From positions 25,176,396 through 25,240,395 of the forward strand of contig JBCNJP010000012.1 in NCBI GenBank assembly GCA_039602395.1: a stretch of DNA of 64,000 bases, given 5' to 3'. Both the position numbers and the translations under genes were made by a program. Origin of the DNA: Deinandra increscens subsp. villosa. Taxonomy: Eukaryota; Streptophyta; Magnoliopsida; Asterales; Asteraceae. Positions 11,388 through 22,689 of the stretch are shown here, piece after piece (the first letter of the stretch is position 1; every line of letters starts with the position of its first letter). A model generated the notes under the pieces. That model was not told the origin of the DNA and did not search any database. It worked only from the letters and a program-made list of their open reading frames with translations.

Positions 11388-13559
11388 GTCACTTTCCCAT
11401 TTCGGTCTCTCTGTATCTTATGCACAACTTTGTGTCGTGGTTGTGCTACCAGATGTGCATTTATGTCAAACGCTGCTTGCTTAAGAGAAGGTATGTAGTT
11501 CTTTCTTCTGCACCCCCTTCTATGCATTTCTAGGTTTTTTTTTTGGGTGATGATGATCTTCTTAGTTTTTCGAAACCCTAGATAGGTGCGTAAACCGATT
11601 TTTGAGATGGATTTTGTTACTATTTTATGTTTGTGATTTAGGGTTTTTGACTGATGTTGACGTCTTCATTTTCATTTGTGTTTTCCTGTTCAATTTTGAG
11701 GCAGGTGTGTAGAAAACACATATTTTATTCCCTAAACATGTTATCTTCAAGGAATCCAGTGAAGTCATAAGAATTTACCAAAAGGAATACCCCTGCTATA
11801 TATCAAAGGTATCTTACCTCTAATCTATATATCAAAGGTTTATTACCTCTAATCCATTGCCTATTTACCAAAAGGAATACCCCTGCTATATATCAAAGGT
11901 TTTCTTCTCCTTTTTAGGTTTTCAAAAGGGGTTGGCGGCGCAGCTTGTTGCCCGCCTTCCCAGCGTATTGACTTAAGTCGTGTATGTTTATTTTATCAGT
12001 TAATTTATATAACAATTTCAATAGAGGTAACATTTAAGTTTAAAAAAAAAAAAAAAAATGCTGAACTGTTGTTATTTTTTTAATTTTACTGAGATTGACT
12101 TTATGGAGTTTAGCTGTATTCTTATTTGTATGGATCAAGTAATTCGATTCTATTTGTTTCCTAGATTAAATTACAAAGAGCTAAAGTCATGTGTACTTCT
12201 TCTAAGGCACTAGAAAGGCCTAAAAGAAAAAGCCTTTCTCCTGGAATCAAACCAAGGGCTGATAGGAAAAAAGAAAGGACTCAATGCACCACACAATGAC
12301 ACAAACACCAAAAATCACTTGAACCTGTACGTCGACTATGTTATATAGAACCTGTACGTCGACTATGTTATCTAGATAGATAAAATAGAGGTGTATGTCA
12401 TTATTCGAAGAGACTCAAGTAGTGATCACCTAATTGACTTAATGTCTCGAATTCCGAGACCGTCCATTAGATGTTTAGCTGTGGTGATGTAGAAGGTTGT
12501 CACTACACATATGTTGATGGGTATATTAGAGTTTATAATTCCATCAAATGATATTTGGTGCCACTTTGTGAGATTGGATAAATGTAAATGTAATTATGAC
12601 TTACTTACAAATGGCTATTTGATGTATGTGCTACTGATCTTTTTAGCATATTTTGTTACAGGATTGGTATGGGGTATTGTCTGTACGAAGTTGTTTTATT
12701 GAATAATAAGATCAATACTCTTTATGGTGTACATGAACAGGATGAGCCGGAGAAAGAACGAGGTTAAGATCGTGGCGGTGTTTTAGGAATTCTTTGCTCC
12801 GACTACACTGAGCCATTTTAGTTACTTTTTTATATCACCTTGAAGCCAGAATGATTTTTTTTTCTTCATTTTATTTTCTCTATTTAACAGGAGACGAGGC
12901 TGATAAAAAAAAGTTAGAAGACTAATTGCATTCATTTACGGACGAAGCAAATACAAGATCAAACACACAAACAAGGTAATTAATTAATGCCACATATTAA
13001 CTAAACATATATAGAAAGCTAGCTAGCTGTGTGTGAACGGCCGTTCAATGGAGGAATATAGGATGTTATATTTGTTACTATTCGATGTAGGAGTATAGAA
13101 GGTGTTGATTTTAGGCTTTTAGCCATGCTTTCTATATATATAAAAAGGGAAGTCGGCGAAAACCTCTATTTTTTTTTTACTTTTTATGTTATAGTTTTAG
13201 GTTAAATACTCACTGATGCATATATAGAATATGTGAGAATCCAACATAGTGCTCAACAAATTGTGACCCACAAACTAAATAAACACCAAGTGAGTGTAGT
13301 TGTTAGGATGCCGTTTTGAATTGCTGTTCTCATTTTTATCTAAGCAATTGGCTTTAAAAAGATGGTGGATCTAAAGTTGTTTTAAACCATATGCAATTGT
13401 CATTTAGAAATTGAAAGTATAGATTTGATATCAAATATTCACTTCGGTATGCTTGAATATTGGACATTTGCAGGTGCAAGTCATGTACTTTTCGTGCTCT
13501 GTTGATATTCTTTGAACAAGGCTGTGACAAACCAATTGAAATTGTAGGTTGGGGACTCA
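11388..13559. other. Intergenic, no recognisable gene
   Basis: AT-rich with poly-T tracts and splice-like pyrimidine runs. Short duplications stand out: a 36-base word with ACCAAAAGGAATACCCC (11776 and 11867) and a 27-base tandem copy with CCTGTACGTCGACTATG (12324 and 12351). The small open frames do not resemble anything I know. Confidence 0.5.
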
Positions 13560-13713
13560 TGAGTTTTTCAGGAGGTTCACTCAACATATTTAGATGTTGT
13601 ATTAGACCATGGTTTTGTTCACTTTGGTCAGTTAGGGATTGAGTTTTTCAGAAGGTTCACTCTGCATATTTAGATGTTGTATTAGACCATGGTTTTGTTC
13701 ACTTTGGTCAGTT
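13560..13713 (+). repeat. About 80-bp tandem duplication
   Basis: GAGTTTTTCAGGAGGTTCAC through GTTCACTTTGGTCAGTT is present twice back to back with few changes, the longest of several fresh duplications in this stretch. Confidence 0.8.
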
Positions 13714-14037
13714 CGTTCCTATTTTCTCATCCCCAATTTCGTTTTAATTGTTCCATTTATTTCGTATGATTCTTCTAGAAAGGTACGTTTTGTTTCTACT
13801 GATTTATAACAAATCGTTCGTTTGATGGTTGTATGTTTGAGATACTATTGGATGCATTGTAGATGTAGCACTCTTCAACACGTGTTTGCTTTTATTTACA
13901 AGGTGGACACGGTGGCCCGCCGCAACGCGCGGGCGGGTCACCAACTCGTTGAAAAAGATTTAGAACATGAAAAGTGTGCAGGATAGTTCGTTCACTTTCA
14001 AATAGGATCGTAATTTACTACATATAATTTTTTATAC

Positions 14038-14537
14038 NNNNNNNNNNNNNNNNNNNNNNNNNNNNNNNNNNNNNNNNNNNNNNNNNNNNNNNNNNNNNNN
14101 NNNNNNNNNNNNNNNNNNNNNNNNNNNNNNNNNNNNNNNNNNNNNNNNNNNNNNNNNNNNNNNNNNNNNNNNNNNNNNNNNNNNNNNNNNNNNNNNNNNN
14201 NNNNNNNNNNNNNNNNNNNNNNNNNNNNNNNNNNNNNNNNNNNNNNNNNNNNNNNNNNNNNNNNNNNNNNNNNNNNNNNNNNNNNNNNNNNNNNNNNNNN
14301 NNNNNNNNNNNNNNNNNNNNNNNNNNNNNNNNNNNNNNNNNNNNNNNNNNNNNNNNNNNNNNNNNNNNNNNNNNNNNNNNNNNNNNNNNNNNNNNNNNNN
14401 NNNNNNNNNNNNNNNNNNNNNNNNNNNNNNNNNNNNNNNNNNNNNNNNNNNNNNNNNNNNNNNNNNNNNNNNNNNNNNNNNNNNNNNNNNNNNNNNNNNN
14501 NNNNNNNNNNNNNNNNNNNNNNNNNNNNNNNNNNNNN
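14038..14537. other. Assembly gap (500 N)
   Basis: Exactly 500 N, a placeholder for a join of unknown length. It cuts the TNPD-like transposase gene whose start lies to the right. Confidence 0.99.
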
Positions 14538-14715
14538 ACAAAAACAAATGAAATTCTACATCATCAACATTAAAAGAGTAATGGTTTAGACAATTAACAT
14601 AGGGACATGGAATTTCATTACTCTCCAAATTGGTAACTGCAAACATTAAGAATGATTTAACTCCATCGGCATATGATTGCGTGGTTCTACTGGTTTTCAT
14701 CCAAGACTTATCCAT
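14538..14715 (-). CDS. CACTA TNPD-like transposase, N-terminus (cut by gap)
   Basis: The first 59 residues, from the ATG at 14715, match the transposase-associated domain that starts plant En/Spm (CACTA) TNP2/TNPD transposases: MDKSWM at the start, then YADGVKSFLMFA, then an IPCPYVNCLNH cysteine pair. In these elements this domain precedes the large DDE-type transposase that cuts at the CACTA ends. The rest lies in the 500-N gap, and nothing recognisable as TNPD appears left of the gap. It is transcribed away from the TNPA-like gene at 20774, a divergent layout. The middle cysteine is followed by tyrosine where many relatives have cysteine, so function is unclear. Confidence 0.75.
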
Positions 14716-15538
14716 GTTTGTTTTGCTAACAGATACAACAACAAATTAAGATGATTAAAAACGATCAATACTGAAAATCCTTTTCAATAATCTTTACTGT
14801 GAACCTGTTTATTGGAGAAGTAATAGGACGGAGGGAAAATTCTGTCGATTGATATGTGAAATTTTCAATTGAGTTCGCTCTAATTTACCCCGCCTCTTTT
14901 AAAATTTAGCGGGCCCAGTTAGAATCATATTTAAATAAATTAAAACGAAAATTAGCTTCTAACTCAGTCTGTTACTGAATAATTACTCTTGATCCTGAGG
15001 AACTCTAGTTCATCCGGTTCTATTACTGAATAACTCTTTATAATCCTGAAGAACTCTAGTTCATCTTCCCTCAATCCTCATGAACTCAGTGGGTAATTTT
15101 GACTTTCTTCGTTTAATTTTGACTTGTTAATTTGATTTTTGAGATCGTGTGACAGTAATTTCGGATAATTTCAGATCGTGTGATTAAAATATTAGTGGTT
15201 TTTTGATATCGTGTAGGAATTTCAGTTTAATTAATTAACTTGGAGAACGTGTGAAAATAATTTTTGTAGGATAACCAAAAGTCCAACAATTATAATGTGC
15301 AGTCCTCATGAACTCAGTGGGTAATTTTGAAATTAATCAAATAAGACCTATGGTATACTCTAGTGATTACACATCTGAGAAGACGCATACTCAAGTGATT
15401 TGCACATATAACCATACCACTTGATCAGTAATCAGAAACTTCTCACCTCCAACATCAAACCCTTTTCAAAATCCTTATCAAACCTTTTCTCAAAATCCTT
15501 AACAAACCCTTTCTCAAAACACTCAAATCCTTCTAAAA
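14716..15538. other. Divergent upstream region with repeated words
   Basis: Spacer between the TNPD-like start and the 97-aa gene. It contains AACTCTAGTTCATC twice (15001-15064) and CATGAACTCAGTGGGTAATTT twice (15079 and 15307). The AGTTCATCCGG word recurs many times in an intron of the TNPA-like gene (22680-23035), suggesting one element spans both. Confidence 0.5.
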
Positions 15539-15832
15539 ATGGCAAGCTTGAAAGAATTAGTTGAACATTATTTGCAGATAAAGATTGTTGCTACCCTGGA
15601 CAGGTACGAGGTGATTATCGGGGCAGAGAGACAGAGTGTCTTAGACGGGATGACCCTGCTCGACCAAGTACTTAAAGAGCCACCAAGTCCATCAAGATAC
15701 CAGATGGCAACTTTTCTGATGGAAGAGATACGCGTCTCCGATGCCAGGCTTCAAATGTTGGTTCAACAGAGGCAAGAAGCAATGAGTAGGCATTTGGAGT
15801 TGATGGAGGAGATGGAATCTAGGTTCCCGTGA
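15539..15832 (+). CDS. Hypothetical 97-aa helical protein between the CACTA genes
   Basis: An uninterrupted 97-codon frame with an ATG start (MASLKELVEHYLQ) and a good A-rich context, preceded by a pyrimidine/A-rich leader. The composition is strongly amphipathic-helical: heptad-like leucines at both ends, a central proline-rich hinge (EPPSPSRYQ, residues 44-52) and an acidic, glutamine-rich C-terminal helix ending MEEMESRFP. No signal peptide, membrane segment or catalytic motif. It lies between the TNPD-like and TNPA-like genes, so it could be an accessory gene of the CACTA element or a captured host fragment. I do not recognise the family. Confidence 0.5.
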   Translation: MASLKELVEHYLQIKIVATLDRYEVIIGAERQSVLDGMTLLDQVLKEPPSPSRYQMATFLMEEIRVSDARLQMLVQQRQEAMSRHLELMEEMESRFP

Positions 15833-16068
15833 ACCTCAACCCGCAACTGCTCTGTTTTTTTTTTTAGGAATGAACATGTAAATTAGGAAACAATTTTGTG
15901 TATGGAATTGGAATCAGTAGTATGAAATCCACTTTTTGTTATATACTTGTTTATCTATTTTTGTTTATTAAATCAATCTGATCAACAATTGCAATCCGAT
16001 CAACAACTGATGCAGAGACGATCAAAAACCCTAAACACAAAAAACAGAACGGATCTACAAAAACCTTA

Positions 16069-16489
16069 GGGGCCGTTTGGTTGTGGAAAATGTTTTCTAG
16101 TTTTTCATTTCTAGTTTTCTAGAAAATGAAATGAGTTTTCCATCTCTAGAAACACATGAAAATTTTTGAAAACGCGTTCAAATTTGAAAGATGGAATTTT
16201 CATTTTCAAAATTAGAAAACTAGAAAACATGTTCAAATCAACTGTTTTCTATCTCTACATTTCATTAGATTTCCGTCGACGATGCGGTGGAGCAGACGGC
16301 GACGGAGGTAACGGAGGAGAGGTCGAGCGGTTGTGCGTATAAACCCTAGAAAATGAACGCCCATTTTCTTTTGTATATATTTGGAAAACGAAAATAGAAA
16401 ACAGAAAACAGAAAACAGTAAAAAAGGTGTTTTCCATTTTTAGTTAAAATTTAGAAAACACTATTTTCTGTTTTCCTAGAAAACGTTTT
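16069..16489. mobile_element. hAT-type MITE with a truncated right end
   Basis: Left end GGGGCCGTTTGGTTGTGG and internal CTAGAAAACNTTTTC inverted words are typical of hAT MITEs. The right arm reaches CTAGAAAACGTTTTC but then lacks the complement of the left terminus. The element is bracketed by a perfect 38-bp direct repeat (16031-16068 and 16490-16527) instead of the usual 8-bp duplication. Confidence 0.65.
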
Positions 16490-16589
16490 CTAAACACAAA
16501 AAACAGAACGGATCTACAAAAACCTTAAATTTTGGGGAATTATAATTCTAAATAAATTATATAAAAAAGATTTAAGATAAAAATTAAAT

Positions 16590-17857
16590 AATGGGTCAAT
16601 TTGGGGTCAAATGGGTCAATTTGATGTGTTTAGGACCAATGAGTCCCAATAAGGTGTGTAAGTAAACAATAAGTTGTGTTTAGAACCAATGATGGCCCAA
16701 TTGGTGTGTATGTAACCAATAAGTTGTGTTTAGAACCAATGATGGCCCAATAAGGTGTGTATGTAACCAATAAGTTGTGTTGAGGACCAATGAGACCCAA
16801 TAAGGTGTGTTTAGGGGAAACGAGGGTCAGTTGAGACCAATGAGTCCCAGTAAGGTGTGTATGTAACCAATAAGCATGTTTAGGACCAATGATGGCCCAA
16901 TAAGGTGTGTATGTAACCAATAAGTTGTGTTGAGGACCAATGAGACCCAATAAGGTGTGTTTAGGGGAAACGAGGGTCAGTTGGGACCAATGAGTCCCAG
17001 TAAGGTGTGTTTAGGGGAAACGAGGGCCAGTTGGGACCAATGAGTCCCAATAAGGTGTGTATGTAACCAATAAGCATGTTTAGGACCAATGATGGCCCAA
17101 TAAGGTGTGTATGTAACAAATAAGTTGTGTTTAGGACCAATGAGACCCAATAAGGTGTGTTTAGGGGAAACGAGGGCCAGTTGGGACCAATGAGTCCCAG
17201 TAAGGTGTGTATGTAACCAATAAGCATGTTTAGGACCAATGATGGCCCAATAAGGTGTGTATGTAACCAATAAGCATGTTTAAGACCAATGAGTCCCAAT
17301 AAGGTGTGTTTAGGGGAAACGAGGGCCAGTTGGGACCAATTAGTCCCAATAAGGTGTGTATGTAACCAATAGGCATGTTTAGGACCAATGATGGCCCAAT
17401 AAGGTGTGTATGTAACAAATAAGTTGTGTTTAGGACCAATGAGACCCAATAAGGTGTGTTTAGGGGAAACGAGGGCCAGTTGGGACCGATGAGTCCCAGT
17501 AAGGTGTGTATGTAACCAATAAGCATGTTTAGGAGCAATGATGGCCCAATAAGGTGTGTATGTAACAAATAAGTTGTGTTTAGGACCAATGAGACCCAAT
17601 AAGGTGTGTTTAGGGGAAACTAGGGCCAGTTGGGACCAATGACTCCCAGTAGGGTGTGTTTAGTGGAAACGAGGGTCAGTTGGGACCAATGAGTCCCAAT
17701 AAGGTGTGTATGTAACCAATAGGCATGTTTAGGACCAATGATGGCCCAATAAGGTGTGTATGTAACCAATAAGCATGTTTAGGACCAATGAGTCCCAATA
17801 AGGTGTGTTTAGGGGAAACGAGGGCCAGTTGGGACCAATTAGTCCCAATAAGGTGTG
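16590..17857. repeat. 150-bp higher-order tandem array, left block
   Basis: Built from three diverged monomers of about 49, 51 and 50 bases, each starting GGACCAATGA and carrying CAATAAGGTGTGT. Together they form a 150-bp unit repeated about eight times. The minus strand is free of stops over hundreds of bases in more than one frame, giving repetitive HTLLGLIGP / YTPYWAIIG / THLIGTHWS readings that are the same DNA word read in different frames and not a protein. Confidence 0.9.
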
Positions 17858-18453
17858 TGTTGTATATCCGGTGGCGGAATCGAATATGAACGGGAAATAA
17901 AACGAAAAGATAGACAACGAACGAATTGGGATACAGATTCACCACCCGATTCGAACCGAAGAGCGTCCTAAACCGAATATCGGATACAAAATTCACCACT
18001 GAGACTCGAGTAAAGGTTCCAAAGGTCACCACCCAAGATGCTAAACTTGGATTAGCAATGGAAAATCATGATCTCTCAAAAACCAGAGAAAACACAATCA
18101 ATATTTTTATAACTCAACTTCACTAACCTTTCATTCCTCTAAAGAGCATTACATATACGAATTACATGTTAAGAAAATGCATAAAGTAAGTTAATAAACT
18201 ACCTGACCACTACCTAATAAATAAATAATAGAAAATAAAGAAAATAAAATTCCTAAAGATGCAGAAAATTAAACATGGGTGACGTGTGCATGTTTGCAAG
18301 TGGATCATGGATTGTATGGGGCTATATGTGTTCTTCAAGTATGAAGAGACCCGAGTAAATGTGATTGACCCAAACTTGACCCAACTTAGCGATCCTGAAG
18401 CTCCATTTTGTGACCCATTTAACATGCGTGAATTGTCAACGTGTTGGCTATCA
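17858..18453 (-). repeat. 3' LTR of the short LTR element
   Basis: 596 bp, about 98% like its partner at 19204-19799 by eye; differences include GAACGAATT versus GACCGAATT and single-base indels near 18189 and 18395. Confidence 0.85.
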
Positions 18454-19037
18454 TCCTCATGATCTTCAGAAAAGTTTGCCCTCAAACTTTGATTAACGCC
18501 TCGAAGTTTCGGCTTACGAGCATGCCAAAAATCCTTCGCGATCATTGCAATTGATTTGTATTTGCAACTGTAAGGAGTGTTTGTCACTGTTCCTTGCGCT
18601 TTCTGCCTTGCGATACTAACCGAAATATAATCTCCATGTCCCTCAAGTACCTCTGCTGAAATTCCGTGTTTCCATGTTCGTGGCGGTGTAGCATCCATCA
18701 AGGGATGCAGCTTAATTCCCTTAGACTCTTGGAACGATGGATCGTTCCACCCTTTTGACCCACACCAGTATGGTGGTCCAAATTCTACATGTTCAACGGC
18801 TAGCTCCTTGCAATCTCCTACATATAGGACTTCTTCAACGATAGACAAATCTTCAATAGACTCACCACTATCCATCTTCGTCTCCATCGGGAGCGAGTCG
18901 TCTGTTTGGTCGAAGATACCATAAAGAACCCGAGTAATAAATAAACACTCCTCTTCATTTGGAATAAGTCCGTCATCGTCATATCGAGGTTCAACATCGA
19001 AACTCTTCAATTGTTCTTCCATGGCTTCGTGGGTCAT
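18454..19037 (-). CDS. Interior ORF of the short LTR element, gag/pol-linker remnant
   Basis: A frame from the ATG at 19037 runs about 195 codons through the whole interior and then reads on into the LTR (stop at 18210). The N-terminal part is acidic, with LIPNEEECLFITRVLYG near residue 24, which looks like the linker before protease in plant chromovirus-type Gypsy polyproteins. The C-terminal part (GVNQSLRANFSEDHEDD) resembles the extreme end of such polyproteins. I infer a fusion of two ends of a Gypsy polyprotein after a large internal deletion. No catalytic motif. Start chosen because it is the first ATG after the primer-binding site. Confidence 0.45.
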
Positions 19038-19184
19038 ACTATGAACTTGCTAGAAAAGAAAAACAAAATTGAAATGTCGTTTGGAAGAATTCCACAGAAA
19101 CAAACTGGTCTAGAAAAAATTGTTTGTTTTTTTTTCTCAGGGAACAGAAAAGAAATATGTTCGAAGAAAAATGCGGAAACGAGC

Positions 19185-19201
19185 CTGATGCTCTGATACC
19201 A
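19185..19201 (-). promoter_or_regulatory. Primer-binding site of the short LTR element
   Basis: Minus-strand TGGTATCAGAGCATCAG, complementary to initiator tRNA-Met, two bases inside the 5' LTR. Confidence 0.85.
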
Positions 19202-19203
19202 GA

Positions 19204-19799
19204 TGTTGTATATCCGGTGGCGGAATTGATTATGAACGGGAAATAAAACGAAAAGATAGACAACGACCGAATTGGGATACAGATTCACCACCCGATTCGA
19301 ACCGAAGAGCGTCCTAAACCGAATATCGGATACAGAATTCACCACCGAGACTCGAGTAAAGGTTCCAAAGGTCACCACCCAAGATGCTAAACTTGGATTA
19401 GCAATGGAAAATCATGATCTCTCAAAAACCAGAGAAAACACAATCAATATTTTTATAACTCAACTTCACTGACCTTTCATTCCTCTAAAGAGCATTACAT
19501 ATACGAATTACATGTTAAGAAACTGCATAAAGAAGTTAATAAACTACCTGACCACTACCTAATAAATAAATAATAGAAAATAAAGAAAATAAAGTTCCTA
19601 AAGATGCAGAAAATTAAACATGGGTGACGTGTGCATGTTTGCAAGTGGATCATGGATTGTATGGGGCTATATGTGTTCTTCAAGTATGAAGAGACCCGAG
19701 TAAATGTGATTGACCCAAACTTGACCCAACTTAGCGATCCTAGAAGCTCCATTTTGTGACCCATTTAACATGCGTGAATTGTCAACGTGTTGGCTATCA
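19204..19799 (-). repeat. 5' LTR of the short LTR element
   Basis: 596 bp; starts (minus strand) TGATAGCCAACACG at 19799 and ends at 19204 next to the primer-binding site. Confidence 0.85.
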
Positions 19800-20165
19800 G
19801 TGTGTATGTAACCAATAAGCATGTTTAGGACCAATGATGGCCCAATAAGGTGTGTATGTAACCAATAAGCATGTTTAAGACCAATGAGTCGCAATAAGGT
19901 GTGTTTAGGGGAAACGAGGGCCAGTTGGGACCAATTAGTCCCAATAAGGTGTGTATGTAACCAATAAGCATGTTTAGGACCAATGATGGCCCAATAAGGT
20001 GTGTATGTAACAAATAAGTTGTGTTTAGGACCAATGAGACCCAATAAGGTGTGTTTAGGGGAAACGAGGGCCAGTTGGGACCAATGAGTCCCAGTAAGGT
20101 GTGTATGTAACCAATAAGCATGGTTAGGACCAATGACGGCCCAATAAGGTGTGTTTAGGGGCAAT
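19800..20165. repeat. 150-bp higher-order tandem array, right block
   Basis: Same monomers as 16590-17857; a continuous array of about 1.6 kb was split by the short LTR element, as the GTGTG duplication shows. Confidence 0.9.
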
Positions 20166-20773
20166 GAGGGTCATTTTAGGATACAATTATCATTAAATTT
20201 ATTGCTTAATATTCCATTTTACATTTAAAGATCATTTTAAAGGTATGTTTAAAATAAAGTTAAATACGATTTGCGTCCCTGTGGTTTGGTGGTTTTAACT
20301 TTTTGAGTCCATTTTAACTCTTTAAAATTCAAGATAAATATTAACGCAAATCGTATTAATTGAGTTTATATTAAATCCGATAAATGCTGTCACGTCCTTA
20401 TTAGCTGAGATGTTTTCACCCGGATCGATCTTATTAATCCCCAAATTACTTCCCACCATTTTTCAAATTTCCCAAAATTCATTGATCAGTTCCTATTCCC
20501 TCTCACCAAAATTTTATCACCAAAACGATTCATTACTCTCTTCTTCCATATCACTAAAAGTTCATCTACCTAATTCATTGATCAGTTCCGGATTCATCAC
20601 ACTATCATCTTCAGAAGATCACTACCTAATTCCCGTCAGTATATATTAATTTCACTGTCATCTTCAGTAGATCATTTTCATCTCAATTATTTCATCTTAA
20701 TTATTCCATCGCATTTATTTCATTAATTCTCTATTTATTTCACTGTCATCTACAGGATTCATCTGATTTAACA
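20166..20773. other. Upstream region of the TNPA-like gene
   Basis: Contains a small inverted pair, TACGATTTGCGT (20267) and ACGCAAATCGTA (20343), probably a tiny MITE remnant, then a C/T-rich leader with repeated TCATCTTCAG words. No clear TATA box stood out. Confidence 0.4.
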
Positions 20774-21595
20774 ATGGACATTGAAGGTGAAGCATATGAC
20801 AATGAATATTATTCGGAAGAAGAGGGAATGTATAACAATGCCGATTATTCGGATAATGAAGAGGAAATGGATAACAATATTGACGATTATTCGGGTGAAG
20901 AGGACATGGAAAACATTGATGCCCAAGTCGAAAATGATGCCCAAGTTGATACCCAAGTAGTCGACAATGATACCCAAGTCGACAATGAGAATGGGGAAGC
21001 CTCTGCTCCCCAAGCAAACAAGAGGGGGATGACGCGGTTGGTAAAGTGGCGTGCCAGATTTGAGAAAAATGGTGAGGAAAAATGGCCACTAACATTTGAT
21101 GCGCTGGGAAGGGTTGGCGGGGACCATAGAGCAAAATTTTCGAGTTTTATGGGAGACATTGTAAGGGCAGAGGTTGGATTGAGGTATCTAGAATGGAGGA
21201 AGGTGCCAAAAGAGGACAAGAACAAAATGTGGGCAGCGATTCAGGTTATGAAACAGATTAAACATTTTCTCATATTAGGTTTGTTATTAAATTCCATGTG
21301 ACTAAAATATCCTGTCATATGTTATTTTTTCAGAAATATTTCAAAATTGATGACTGTCGAAGGAGAGCTATAATGGTACGGCTTGGTGGGTTGCTAAGGA
21401 GTTTTAGAAGAAATATGTTGGAAAAACACATTCGTCCCAACCTAGCAAAACCCACCGTGCTTGAGAAAGTTCCAAAGATGTATCGCACTATTGTGAAAAA
21501 AGAAGACTGGGACAGATTTGTAGCATATACAAGATCTGAAGAATTCGAGGTTTTTATTCAATTCAAACTGCAGATTTCATTAATTAAGCTAATAA

Positions 21596-21679
21596 GTGTT
21601 AATTAATGAGATTATAATTATATATCCTACTGTTCTGTGTTAATTAATGAGATTATAATTATATATCCTACTGTTCTGT
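21596..21679 (+). repeat. 42-bp tandem duplication at an intron end
   Basis: GTTAATTAATGAGATTATAA...CTACTGTTCTGT is present twice back to back just before exon 3 of the TNPA-like gene. Confidence 0.8.
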
Positions 21680-22439
21680 TGGAAAGGCTGCGTCAAAGAT
21701 TGGAAAAGAGGTTCGAGCAAATTATACTTATGATCATTCAATGGGGCGGGGAGGATACGTCTTTCTGAGAGAAAAACTGGTAATAAGCTAAGTGTGTTAC
21801 ACCCAGTCATGGTTAAGAACATGCAATGTATGTTTCAAGTCTGATATATATTATTATTATAATACAAGGTACAAAACAAAGAAATAGCAGCTGATGAATT
21901 CCCCTCTCGATCGTTTATGTGGAGGAAAGGAAGGGTAAATAAAGAGGGGGAATACAAAACGCCTGTGGTGAAGGGCGTAGCAGATGATATAGTAAGTTTA
22001 ATTGCTATATATATACCTAATTATTCACATGTTAAAAATTAACAGCACCTCATTAAATTAACTAAATTATATTACTGCAGGCCGAGAATGAAACAAAGAT
22101 AAATGCGGGATCTGTGACCGTAGAACCGGGAACGGATGCCCTGACATTGGTCCTTGGCAAGGAAAGGGGTGGATACCTAAAAGGTATTGGGTATGGAGTG
22201 ACTTCCCGTGGATATTGGCAGGGTGCTCCAAAAGGGTGATCGAAAGAACGGATCGAAAAACTTGAGGCGGAACTAAAAAATGAAAGACAGCTGCGTGAGA
22301 AAAAGGATCAAGAGGTTGAGCGCCTCACTGATATGGTTAAATCACAGGATGATAAAATTGATAAGCTTACGGCGCTTATGGAGGCCGTGATTCAAGATAA
22401 ACAAGTTCATAAAGCGGTAAATTCTGTAAGGGACAAACT

Positions 22440-22462
22440 ATATATATATATATATATATATA
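22440..22462. repeat. TA microsatellite
   Basis: Pure TA run in an intron of the TNPA-like gene. Confidence 0.8.
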
Positions 22463-22689
22463 TACCTATAATTAATTATATTATATATACTTTACTTTTT
22501 ATCGATCAATTAAATATTATTGCTGATACGATCAATCTCCCTTGAGCGCATATTTATTAATTAATTAACTAATTGAATTAATTGTACGTAGGACATGATC
22601 AATTCTGCGCACAATACATCGCGGAAACAATCTACTCAATCAAACTCATCTCAAAGGTCGGCCGATAAGGTACGGATTTGAAACAGTTC

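Larger units (their letters stand above)
17858..19799 (-). mobile_element. 1.94-kb short LTR retrotransposon inside the array
   Basis: Two 596-bp LTRs (17858-18453 and 19204-19799) with TGTTGTATATCC...TTGGCTATCA ends flank a 750-bp interior. The element is flanked by a perfect GTGTG duplication (17853-17857 and 19800-19804). The primer-binding site is next to the 19204 LTR, so it reads on the minus strand. The LTRs differ at about nine bases and two indels, so it is not brand new. No integrase or polymerase domain: a non-autonomous TRIM/LARD-like element, moved in trans. Confidence 0.9.

Noticed and set aside
13912..13945. Possible Helitron 3' end (GCCGCAACGCGCGGGC hairpin)
   Set aside because: The sequence after the hairpin is CTCGTT, not CTRR; kept only as context for the captured-exon idea.
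16630..18032. Long minus-strand ORFs (up to 212 codons) with HTLLGLIGP repeats
   Set aside because: They are readings of the 150-bp tandem array in several frames at once, so the openness reflects the repeat composition and not a gene.
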